A stretch of 33,989 nt of DNA, from positions 1 to 33,989 of the forward strand of contig JACKNF010000025.1 of assembly GCA_024234995.1 (NCBI GenBank), written 5' to 3'. The notes below the pieces were generated by a model. It did no database searches. It saw only the letters and a program-made list of their open reading frames with translations, and had not been told where the DNA came from. Shown in pieces: positions 25,003 to 32,981 of the stretch. Both the position numbers and the translations under genes were made by a program. Position 1 is the stretch's first letter, and every line of letters begins with the position of its first letter. The stretch is from Gammaproteobacteria bacterium. GTDB lineage: Bacteria; Pseudomonadota; Gammaproteobacteria; Competibacterales; Competibacteraceae.

Positions 25003-25095
25003 CTCTCGCCCTGCTGCCAGGAAAGCGAAGGTAAGGGGGTAAGTTCTTGAAACGGCTGCCCCCAGCCTCTCGCCCGCGTGCGGGCGAGAGGCGTG
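25003..25095. repeat. GC-rich intergenic repeat with 12-bp palindrome
   Basis: A perfect 12-bp stem at 25065-25076 / 25081-25092 (GCCTCTCGCCCG / CGGGCGAGAGGC, loop CGTG) is preceded by CCTCTCGCCCTGCTGCC and GGTAAGGGGGTAAG. The same vocabulary is seen near 6345. No T-run follows the stem, so it is a repeat element rather than a terminator. Confidence 0.7.
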
Positions 25096-25134
25096 AACGG
25101 TTACAAATAATCTAGTAGCGCTGATTTTTTTCAT

Positions 25135-25162
25135 AAAACCTGCCAATTGGCGGGTTTTTTTA
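25135..25162 (+). terminator. Rho-independent terminator
   Basis: AAAACCTGCC and GGCGGGTTTT form a 10-bp stem (one T-G pair) around an AATT loop, followed by a run of Ts. It ends transcription of the lipoprotein gene before valS. Confidence 0.8.
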
Positions 25163-25288
25163 TGGTAACTCACCTTGTGCCGGTGAACTCGCACATCTGC
25201 CAACTGGGTTATACTGCACGCACTTAACCACAAGCTCCGCACCCTGCGCGCCGCCACACCCGCCAAGACCGATCATTCGACCAACGCT

Positions 25289-28078
25289 ATGGATAAAACC
25301 TACGAACCCCATCTTATTGAACCTCGCTGGTATGCCTCCTGGGAGGAGCGGGGCTGCTTCGCGCCCAGCGGCCAAGGTATGCCTTACTGCATCATGATCC
25401 CGCCGCCAAACGTCACTGGCACCTTGCATATGGGTCATGCCTTTCAGGACACCATCATGGATGCGCTGACCCGCTATCACCGGATGAAGGGCTACAACAC
25501 CCTGTGGCAGCCAGGCACCGATCATGCGGGCATCGCCACCCAAATGGTGGTGGAGCGGCAACTGGCGGGCGAAGGTAAGACCCGCCATGATCTGGGGCGC
25601 GAGGCATTTATCGAGCGGGTCTGGACATGGAAAGCGGAATCCGGCGGCACCATCACGCGCCAGTTGCGGCGCATGGGTTCCTCGGTAGACTGGGCGCGGG
25701 AACGGTTTACCATGGACGATGGTTTATCCGCCGCCGTGCGCGAAGTGTTCGTCCGTTTGTACGAGGAAGGGCTGATTTACCGGGGCCAGCGGCTGGTTAA
25801 CTGGGACCCGGTGCTGCATACCGCCGTTTCTGATCTGGAAGTGGTCAGCGCCGAAGAGAGCGGTTTTCTTTGGCATATCCGCTATCCGCTGGTTGAGGGC
25901 GGTGGCGATTTGATTGTTGCTACCACGCGCCCGGAAACCATGCTTGGCGATACCGCCGTAGCCGTTCACCCTGATGATGAACGGTATAAACACCTGATCG
26001 GTCTGTATGCCGTGCTGCCGCTGACCGGACGGAATATTCCCATCATCGCCGATGAATACGTCGATCCCAGCTTCGGCACCGGCTGTGTCAAGATCACCCC
26101 AGCTCACGATTTCAACGACTATGCGGTTGGTCAGCGCCATCAACTGCCACTGATCAACATCTTCACACCCAACGCCCGCATCAACGGCCACGCCCCTGAG
26201 GCTTATCGGGGTCTGGATCGCTTCGAGGCCCGCCGGCGCATCATCGGCGATCTGGAAGATCTGGGGCTGCTGGAAGAAACCAAACCGCACAAGCTCATGG
26301 TGCCGCGTGGCGACCGTAGCCACGCAGTGATTGAGCCATTCCTGACCGATCAATGGTATGTAAAAACCGCACCGTTGGCGGGTCCTGCCATTGCCGCCGT
26401 CAAGACCGGCAAGATCAAGTTCATTCCAGAAAACTGGGAGAAGACCTATTTCGACTGGCTGAACCGCATTGAGGACTGGTGTATCAGCCGGCAAATTTGG
26501 TGGGGACACCGGATTCCGGCCTGGTACGACGCCAGCGGCAAGGTCTATGTCGGTCATAGCGAGGCAGAGGTGCGGACGAAGCACCGGCTGGCTCCAGACG
26601 TGAAGCTGGAGCAAGACCCCGATGTGCTGGATACCTGGTTTTCCTCAGCGCTCTGGCCGTTCTCTACCCTGGGCTGGCCGGAGAAAACCGGAGCGCTCAC
26701 GACCTTCTACCCCACCAGTGTGCTGGTCACCGGCTTTGACATCATTTTCTTCTGGGTGGCGCGGATGATCATGATGGGCCTGAAGTTCATGGGCGACGTA
26801 CCGTTCCGCGAGGTCTATATTCACGGGCTAGTGCGCGACCATGAAGGTCAGAAAATGTCCAAGTCCAAGGGCAACGTGCTGGACCCGCTGGACATCATCG
26901 ACGGTGTAAAACTGGATGACCTGGTCGCCAAGCGCACCACCGGTCTGATGCAACCGCAGATGGCCCCGCGCATTGAAAAAGCCACCCGCAAGCAATTCCC
27001 GGACGGCATTCACGCCCACGGCACCGACGCCCTGCGCTTCACTTTTGCCGCACTGGCGACGACCGGGCGCGATATTGTGTTCGACATGGGCCGGGTTGAA
27101 GGGTATCGCAACTTTTGCAACAAATTGTGGAATGCTGCCCGTTATGTGCTGATGAACACCGAAGGGCAGGATACCGGGCTGGCAGGGGGTGAGATTGAGC
27201 TGAGCCAGGCCGACCGCTGGATTCGATCACGTTTGCAGCAGACGATTGAAGAGGCGAATGCAGCGATGCAAGGCTACCGCCTCGATCAAATGGCCCAAAC
27301 ACTGTACGAATTCACCTGGAATGAGTTTTGCGATTGGTATCTGGAGCTTTCCAAACCGGTGCTCAACGACCCGGCCAGCTCCGGAGCGGCGCAACGCGGG
27401 ACCCGGCAAACCCTGGTTCAAACGCTGGAAACCTTGCTGCGATTACTGCACCCGCTGATGCCGTTCATCACCGAGGAAATCTGGCAGCGGGCCGCGCCAT
27501 TAACGCCCTCCTTCCTTGCAAGGGGTGGAGATGATGGAGGCGCATCCATCATGCGCCAGCCTTACCCGCAAACGGATCCAGCGTTGATCGATACTGCGGC
27601 GGTCGCCGATATCGAATGGTTGCGGCAATTCCTCAGTGGCGTTCGCCGTATTCGCGCTGAGATGAACATTACGCCCGGTAAACCGTTGCCAGTATTGCTC
27701 CAGCATGGTTCGAATGAGGATCACGAACGGCTGGAGCGGCATCGCCGGGCGCTGGCGACGCTGGGACGGCTGAACGCCATTACCTGGCTGGGCGAGGATG
27801 AGCCGGCCCCGGAAGCCGCCACTACCCTGGCGGGCGGCATGAAGGTGCTGATTCCGATGTCAGGTCTGATCGACAAAGCGGCGGAAACCGCCCGGCTCGA
27901 CAAGGAAATCGCCAGGCTGCGCAAGGACGCCGAGCGCGGCGCTGCAAAGCTGAGCAACACCGGTTTTCTGGGCCGCGCCCCGGCTGTTGTTATCGAAAAG
28001 GAACGCACCCGCGTGGCGGAACTCCAAACGGCCATTGCCAAGCTCGAAGAGCAGTTGGCTAAAATTCAACAGTTGTGA
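25289..28078 (+). CDS. valS: Valyl-tRNA synthetase
   Basis: 929 residues, full length for a class I ValRS. The HIGH motif is PPNVTGTLHMGHAF (near residue 40), and the KMSKS motif is GQKMSKSKGNVLDP (near 530). The editing domain is present (TTRPETMLGDTAVAVHP, GTGCVKITPAHDFNDY), as are WCISRQIWWGHRIPAW and the C-terminal coiled-coil tRNA arm (from about 860, EKERTRVAELQTAIAKLEEQ). Near residues 735-755 the usual short 'PLAG' region is expanded by TPSFLARGGDDGG, coded by repeat-like DNA. No clear Shine-Dalgarno precedes the ATG. holC and pepA, frequent neighbours, are absent. Confidence 0.97.
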   Translation: MDKTYEPHLIEPRWYASWEERGCFAPSGQGMPYCIMIPPPNVTGTLHMGHAFQDTIMDALTRYHRMKGYNTLWQPGTDHAGIATQMVVERQLAGEGKTRHDLGREAFIERVWTWKAESGGTITRQLRRMGSSVDWARERFTMDDGLSAAVREVFVRLYEEGLIYRGQRLVNWDPVLHTAVSDLEVVSAEESGFLWHIRYPLVEGGGDLIVATTRPETMLGDTAVAVHPDDERYKHLIGLYAVLPLTGRNIPIIADEYVDPSFGTGCVKITPAHDFNDYAVGQRHQLPLINIFTPNARINGHAPEAYRGLDRFEARRRIIGDLEDLGLLEETKPHKLMVPRGDRSHAVIEPFLTDQWYVKTAPLAGPAIAAVKTGKIKFIPENWEKTYFDWLNRIEDWCISRQIWWGHRIPAWYDASGKVYVGHSEAEVRTKHRLAPDVKLEQDPDVLDTWFSSALWPFSTLGWPEKTGALTTFYPTSVLVTGFDIIFFWVARMIMMGLKFMGDVPFREVYIHGLVRDHEGQKMSKSKGNVLDPLDIIDGVKLDDLVAKRTTGLMQPQMAPRIEKATRKQFPDGIHAHGTDALRFTFAALATTGRDIVFDMGRVEGYRNFCNKLWNAARYVLMNTEGQDTGLAGGEIELSQADRWIRSRLQQTIEEANAAMQGYRLDQMAQTLYEFTWNEFCDWYLELSKPVLNDPASSGAAQRGTRQTLVQTLETLLRLLHPLMPFITEEIWQRAAPLTPSFLARGGDDGGASIMRQPYPQTDPALIDTAAVADIEWLRQFLSGVRRIRAEMNITPGKPLPVLLQHGSNEDHERLERHRRALATLGRLNAITWLGEDEPAPEAATTLAGGMKVLIPMSGLIDKAAETARLDKEIARLRKDAERGAAKLSNTGFLGRAPAVVIEKERTRVAELQTAIAKLEEQLAKIQQL

Positions 28079-28102
28079 ACTCAAACAGAACAGGAATCCG
28101 CG

Positions 28103-29182
28103 ATGACTGATCAAACTTCCGTATCCGACAAAAAGCCGAACTTGGGCAGTAAAGTCACTAAGGTAGCGACGTTCTATCATCCACGCACCTGGAAAGAAAA
28201 AGGGCTGTGGTGGACCCTGGGCTTGTTTCTGGTCACCTACGTCGTGGTTGTGATCGTGCTCGGTTTCATCTGGTCGCGCTCACCCGGCGAGTTCGATGTG
28301 CGGGAACACGCGCTGGCGCTGGCGAACGGCGAGCAAAAAAAGCTGGTGCCCGGCTATGTGACCACCGCCACTGCCATCCGTATTGCTGAAACTCTCCTAG
28401 ACAAACCCGGTGGCTATCTTAGCAACGACATGACTCCGCCAGGGGTCTATCTGGATAATATTCCTAACTGGGAATTTGGCGCGCTGACCGAATTGCGCGA
28501 TTTGGCGCGTTCGATGCGCAACGACTTCAGCCGCTCGCAAACGCAATCCATCGAGGATAAGGACTTGCAGGTTGCCGATCCTCAGTTTAATTACGATTCG
28601 GAATCCTGGATTCTGCCGTCGACCGAGTTGGAATACCGCAAGGGTATCAAAGCCCTGTACCGCTACCTGGAGCGCCTCGCCGACGAAAAAATCCAGGACG
28701 GTCAGTTTTTCACCCGTGCCGACAATTTGGGCGCCTATCTAGCGGTGGCCGAAAAGCGCTTGGGCAGCCTGGGACAACGCTTGGCAGCCAGCGTGGGCCA
28801 GACCCGCTTCAACATCGATCTGGCGGGCGATCCGAACGCACGCCAATCGACACCCACGCCCAGTCAAGCGCAAGTTAAGACGCCGTGGATGAAAATCGAT
28901 GACGTGTTCTTTGAGGCGCGCGGTTACACGTGGGCGTTATTGCATACGCTGCGGGCGCTGGAGGTGGATTTCAACAGTGTGCTCCAGGATAAGAATGCAG
29001 TGGTTTCGCTCAAGCAAATCATCCGTGAACTGGAGAACACGCAGGAATTCATCTGGAGTCCGATCATTCTCAACGGCACCGGTTTTGGCCCCATGGCGAA
29101 CCACTCGTTGATCATGGCGTCGTATATCTCCCGCGCCAACGCGGCAATCATCGATCTGCGCAATTTGTTGCAGCAAGGTTAA
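28103..29182 (+). CDS. DUF2333-family membrane protein
   Basis: 359 residues with a good AGGAA before the ATG, 24 bases after valS. A short cytoplasmic N-terminus (PRTWKEKGLWW) leads to a single membrane helix (about 35-58). The rest is periplasmic and mostly helical. Conserved-looking segments are GGYLSNDMTPPGVYLDNIPNW-type sequence (about 107-127), SFxSWILPSTE, and WMKIDDVFFEARGYTWALLH with NHSLIMASYISRANAAIIDL near the end. These match my knowledge of the DUF2333 family, which is widespread in gammaproteobacteria and of unknown function. It is probably co-transcribed with valS and the next gene. Confidence 0.85.
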   Translation: MTDQTSVSDKKPNLGSKVTKVATFYHPRTWKEKGLWWTLGLFLVTYVVVVIVLGFIWSRSPGEFDVREHALALANGEQKKLVPGYVTTATAIRIAETLLDKPGGYLSNDMTPPGVYLDNIPNWEFGALTELRDLARSMRNDFSRSQTQSIEDKDLQVADPQFNYDSESWILPSTELEYRKGIKALYRYLERLADEKIQDGQFFTRADNLGAYLAVAEKRLGSLGQRLAASVGQTRFNIDLAGDPNARQSTPTPSQAQVKTPWMKIDDVFFEARGYTWALLHTLRALEVDFNSVLQDKNAVVSLKQIIRELENTQEFIWSPIILNGTGFGPMANHSLIMASYISRANAAIIDLRNLLQQG

Positions 29183-29192
29183 CCATTCCAGC

Positions 29193-29990
29193 GTGGCGGA
29201 TTTCAACACGCACCTTATGGGCGCAGCGGCGGTCAGCGGACTGGCCGCCACTGCGCTAGTCATGACCGGTCAGTTTCCCCACCAGGCGGTGATTGGCTAT
29301 TTCGTTCTCGGTGTGATGGGCGGGTTATTACCCGATATCGATTCACCGCATTCCATCCCGGTACGCATTGCCTTCATGGCGCTGGCAGTGATTGCCGGTT
29401 TCCTGGTGGTATTTACCTTCGGACGCCGCTATTCCCTGACGGAACTGCTCTTGCTGTGGGCGGGTTGCTTTGTGCTGATCCGCTATGGCGCGTTTGAACT
29501 GCTCGACCGTTTCACCGTCCATCGCGGGTTGATTCACTCCGTTCCCATGGGCGTGAGTTGCGGGTTGATCACGACGGCGCTTGCTTATCATGCTTTCGCC
29601 GCTTCAGTGACGCATGCCTGGCTGTGCGGGAGCTTTGTCACCCTGGGTTTTTTCGTCCATCTATTGCTGGATGAATTCTACAGCGTCAATTTGTTCGGCA
29701 AGAAACTGCTGAAAAAATCTTTTGGTACCGCCTTCAGTCTGGGTAGCCTAAAACAACCCTTTGGCACGGCAGCGCTTTATCTAGCGGTCATTGGATTGTT
29801 CTACCTGTGCCCGCCGCCCCAGTCTTTTACTGAATTGATGTTGAGCCGCGAGACTTATCGCGGCATAGCGCAGCGCCTGCTGCCGGGTGAGACGTGGTTT
29901 CCAGGTTTCTTGCGCCGGGTGACACCGGTGAATTTGCCCGCTCCAATGGGAATGCCCCATCTCCATAGCGATTCATCGATCAGGCTTTAA
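29193..29990 (+). CDS. Membrane metal-dependent hydrolase (YdjM-like)
   Basis: 265 residues from a GTG, 10 bases after the DUF2333 stop. An N-terminal FNTHLMG gives the first histidine. GGLLPDIDSPHS, HRGLIHS and HLLLDEFY supply the remaining His/Asp ligands of the YdjM / membrane-bound metal-dependent hydrolase family. About five membrane helices are visible. E. coli YdjM is LexA-regulated; the substrate of these enzymes is not established, though phospholipid-type substrates have been suggested by fold similarity. It forms the last gene of a valS-DUF2333-hydrolase run and is convergent with the aquaporin gene. Confidence 0.82.
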   Translation: MADFNTHLMGAAAVSGLAATALVMTGQFPHQAVIGYFVLGVMGGLLPDIDSPHSIPVRIAFMALAVIAGFLVVFTFGRRYSLTELLLLWAGCFVLIRYGAFELLDRFTVHRGLIHSVPMGVSCGLITTALAYHAFAASVTHAWLCGSFVTLGFFVHLLLDEFYSVNLFGKKLLKKSFGTAFSLGSLKQPFGTAALYLAVIGLFYLCPPPQSFTELMLSRETYRGIAQRLLPGETWFPGFLRRVTPVNLPAPMGMPHLHSDSSIRL

Positions 29991-30013
29991 GAACTTCATT
30001 ACAAGGATAAGAC

Positions 30014-30793
30014 CTACCGCTGGTAGTTACAGCGGAAAATGCAACGCTTATCGTTCTCGTGATGCAGCTTGCAGCACCTTACCGCGTGCCGGCCTCTGGC
30101 TTGATGATAGGCTTCCGCCGCCAGTAACATGCCCAGCGGCGGCGCAATCAGGTAAATCCACAAGTACGCCCACTGCCCGGCGACCAGCGCCGAACCGAAA
30201 GAACGGGCTGGATTCATGCTCATGCCAGAGAGCGGCGCGGTGAAAGTGATATACAAAGCGGCCAGGGTTGCAGCAAACCATCCGGTGTAGCGGGCGAACC
30301 GGGAATTGCTGACCACCAGGACCGTGGCCATCAAGAGAAAGGAAATACCTGTTTCCACTGTGAACGCCACAGCGATCCCCGCCATGCCCGGTTGAGTCAC
30401 CACATATCCTACCGCCGGATCAGCCAGCGCCTGCCCGAGCAGCAATGCAGCGGCTGCCACGCCAGCTACAGCGCCCACGCACTGAGCGAACACATAGAAC
30501 AGCGCATCCCAGTGCGCGATCTTGCCTAGATACCAGAAGCTTAGGGTCACGGATGGATTGATATGCGCGCCCGACTGCTGGCCCCAAGGAGAATAGATAA
30601 TTCCAATCGCGGTCAGCCCCATTGCCACACCCATGAGCAGGCGCCGGATAAAGGGATCGGCAATGGCGTGATGGATCGGCGAGCCGGGATACTCCAGCAG
30701 CGCGCCGGAGATGCAGGCTGAAATCATGAAAAGCCCCAGGCCGGCTGCTTCCATCAGATACTCCGGCCAATGTTGAGAAAGTGCTTTATTCAT
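30014..30793 (-). CDS. Aquaporin / MIP-family channel
   Basis: 259 residues with six membrane helices and two half-helix motifs. The first box is NPS (HINPSVT, about residue 79), not the usual NPA. The second is a normal NPA (MNPARSFG, about 194), followed by the conserved arginine. Such channels pass water, glycerol or small neutral solutes through the inner membrane. The TAPLSGMSMNPARS region favours a water-type filter, but selectivity is uncertain. The C-terminal tail has four cysteines and two histidines (RCCKLHHENDKRCIFRC), suggesting metal or redox sensitivity. It follows the DoxX/NDH-2 gene by 58 bases and is probably in the same transcript. Confidence 0.9.
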   Translation of the reverse strand: MNKALSQHWPEYLMEAAGLGLFMISACISGALLEYPGSPIHHAIADPFIRRLLMGVAMGLTAIGIIYSPWGQQSGAHINPSVTLSFWYLGKIAHWDALFYVFAQCVGAVAGVAAAALLLGQALADPAVGYVVTQPGMAGIAVAFTVETGISFLLMATVLVVSNSRFARYTGWFAATLAALYITFTAPLSGMSMNPARSFGSALVAGQWAYLWIYLIAPPLGMLLAAEAYHQARGRHAVRCCKLHHENDKRCIFRCNYQR

Positions 30794-30851
30794 CGTCTTT
30801 CCGGCGCAGAGTCCGCCAGCCGGAGCCGGGAACCCGCGCCGCCTCCAGAGG

Positions 30852-32978
30852 TTATTCCTGGCCGCCGGTGATGAGCCGGGTGCCGCGTTTGTAGGTGAGA
30901 TAGGCCCAGAACCACTCGATCGCGACCGACAGGCGCTTGCGCGGGTCGACCAGGAAGAATACGTGGGCGACGCCCCACAGCCACCACGCCAGCGCCCCGC
31001 TCAGTTTGAACCCGCCGAAATCGACGACCGCCGCCTGCCGGCCGATAGTGGCCAGATTGCCCAGATGACGGTAGCGGAACGGCGGCAGGCCGGTGCGTCC
31101 TTCCAGCCGGGCCTTGATCGCCCCGGCGACGTAAACGCCCTGCTGCTTGGCCGCGGGCGCCAGCCCCGGCACCGGCTTGCCATCCCAGGCTTCGCTCAAG
31201 GCGGTATCGCCGACGGCGAAGACGTTGGGCAAGCCGGGCACGCTCAAATCCGGCCCCACCTTGAGGCGGCCCGCCGAATCGGCTTCGGTCTTGAGCCATT
31301 GCGCGGCGGGCGAGGCCATCACTCCCGCCGCCCAGAACACGGTGCGGGACCCGATCCGCTGGCCGGATACCAGCGCCCCCTCGGCATCGATTTTTTCCAC
31401 CCGGCTCTTGGTCAGCACTTCCACGCCCAGCGCCCGCAGCGATTGCGCCGACACGTCCGAAAGCGATTCGGGAAAGCCCGGCAGCAGGCGCGGTGCCGAT
31501 TGCACCAGTAACACTCGCGCTTGGGCTGGGTCGATGTTGCGGAATTCGCCGGTCAGCCCGTGCTGAGCCAGTTCGGCGATGGCGCCGGCCAGTTCCACGC
31601 CAGTAGGACCGCCGCCGACGATGATGAAGGTCAGCAACCGCTGCCGCTCTTCGGGATCGGTGCAGTTCTCCGCCTGCTCGAAGGCCAGCAGCAGGCGGCG
31701 GCGAATGGCGGTGGCATCGTCGATGCGCTTCAGGCCCGGCGCGTAGGGCTCCCAATCGTCGCGTCCGAAGTAACTGTGACGCGCGCCGGTGGCCAACACC
31801 AGATAGTCGTAGCCGATGCGGGTGCCATCGCTCAGGATCACCTGCCGGGCGGCGGCGTCTACGTCCGCCACTTCGCCCAGCAACACCCGCACGTTGTGCT
31901 GGTCGCGGAACAGCGCCCGGACCGGCGTGGCGACATCGGTCGGCGACAAGCTGGCGGTCGCCACCTGATAGAGCAGCGGCTGGAACAGGTGATAGTTGCG
32001 CTTGTCGATGACGGTGATCCGGCAGGCGGCCAATCGCAAACCATGCGCCGCCTTCAAACCGCCGAAGCCAGCGCCAACGATGACCGCATGCGGCGCGTCC
32101 GTCAGCGCGGCATCGGTCCAGCTTTCCAGCGGCGAGAACCAGCGGGCCAGTTGCCATTGCAGAACGGTGTCGGCGGCCAGCGGTCCCGGCCCGCGCAGCG
32201 CGATCAGGCCGAGCAGGAAAAGCTGATAGAGCCGGTTGATGGTCTGGATTTCGTCCGCGCCCATGACGCCGGAGCCGAGCAGCGCCAGCATCGCGCCGAT
32301 CGCGGCCAAGCGGGTCGCCAATCCCAGCGCCAGCAGTGGACTGACGAATCCCAACACGGCCTCCAGCAGCGAACGCCCCACCAGAACCGGCGTAAACCAC
32401 AGGCTCGCCAGCCAGAGCCGCAACCCGAGTTGATAAACTGGGCCGAGGTAGCGGGTCATCACAGCGTACAACCGGCCCAGCGGCTTGACCAGCGGCAGCG
32501 CCGAAGAAGCCAAACCGGAAGTCAGCAGCCGATCAAGGGAAACCGGCCCCGCCCCCATGACAATGTACCAGCCGAACAGCGCCGCCCAGTAGAGATGCTG
32601 ATCCAAGGCGCGGTATTCGAACTGGATCACCAGCGTCAGGACCAGCAGCGGAATTGCGGCCAGCCGGGTAGCGAGTCCGAACGCCAGCAGCATCGAACCC
32701 AGCACCTCGATGGTGACGCCCAGCACGGCGGCGGTGAACGGGTCCAGCCAGGGCACCGGGTATTCGTAGGTGGCGAGCGTCAGCGCGGTATCCCAGTTGG
32801 CCAGCTTGAGCACGCCGGACACCCAGAACGCTTGCGCCAGCCATAGCCGGATCGCCAGATCGAGGAAGGGATAGAGCGTGACTTCGGCGACGCGCAAGGC
32901 TTCGTCCACGCGCTTGAGAAAGGCCGCGATGACGTTGGCCCGGCGGTGCCGGACGGCGGCGACGGTTGCGGTCAGCAT
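30852..32978 (-). CDS. Tandem DoxX - type II NADH dehydrogenase fusion
   Basis: 708 residues. Residues about 38-150 and 177-270 are two DoxX-like four-helix membrane units; both contain GLATRLAAI and a LRLWLA-type first helix, showing internal duplication. From about 298 a complete NDH-2-type flavoprotein follows: FAD-binding VIVGAGFGGLKAA, LLYQVATASLSP, LVLATGARHSYFG, NAD-binding FIIVGGGPTGVELAG, and FAVGDTA near the C-terminus, ending in the WWLWGVAHVFFLVDPRKRL membrane-anchor segment. NDH-2 enzymes oxidise NADH and reduce quinone without pumping protons. The DoxX units may bind quinone, by analogy with DoxD/DoxA, but this is inference. The ATG lies 3 bases after the upstream glycosidase stop. 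The block is GC-richer than the left of the window. Confidence 0.9.
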   Translation of the reverse strand: MLTATVAAVRHRRANVIAAFLKRVDEALRVAEVTLYPFLDLAIRLWLAQAFWVSGVLKLANWDTALTLATYEYPVPWLDPFTAAVLGVTIEVLGSMLLAFGLATRLAAIPLLVLTLVIQFEYRALDQHLYWAALFGWYIVMGAGPVSLDRLLTSGLASSALPLVKPLGRLYAVMTRYLGPVYQLGLRLWLASLWFTPVLVGRSLLEAVLGFVSPLLALGLATRLAAIGAMLALLGSGVMGADEIQTINRLYQLFLLGLIALRGPGPLAADTVLQWQLARWFSPLESWTDAALTDAPHAVIVGAGFGGLKAAHGLRLAACRITVIDKRNYHLFQPLLYQVATASLSPTDVATPVRALFRDQHNVRVLLGEVADVDAAARQVILSDGTRIGYDYLVLATGARHSYFGRDDWEPYAPGLKRIDDATAIRRRLLLAFEQAENCTDPEERQRLLTFIIVGGGPTGVELAGAIAELAQHGLTGEFRNIDPAQARVLLVQSAPRLLPGFPESLSDVSAQSLRALGVEVLTKSRVEKIDAEGALVSGQRIGSRTVFWAAGVMASPAAQWLKTEADSAGRLKVGPDLSVPGLPNVFAVGDTALSEAWDGKPVPGLAPAAKQQGVYVAGAIKARLEGRTGLPPFRYRHLGNLATIGRQAAVVDFGGFKLSGALAWWLWGVAHVFFLVDPRKRLSVAIEWFWAYLTYKRGTRLITGGQE

Positions 32979-32981
32979 GGC

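Noticed and set aside
25724..26614. A 296-codon minus-strand frame inside valS.
   Set aside because: valS in the other direction is complete with HIGH, KMSKS and editing motifs; the antisense product has no recognisable domain.
30790..32400. A 536-codon minus-strand frame overlapping the same gene.
   Set aside because: It is shifted relative to the NDH-2 frame and gives Arg/Gly/Ala-rich sequence with no motifs.
31521..32846. A 441-codon plus-strand open frame opposite the DoxX/NDH-2 gene.
   Set aside because: Its product is glutamine/arginine-rich low-complexity sequence of the type produced by reading a GC-rich gene backward, while the minus strand encodes clear conserved domains.
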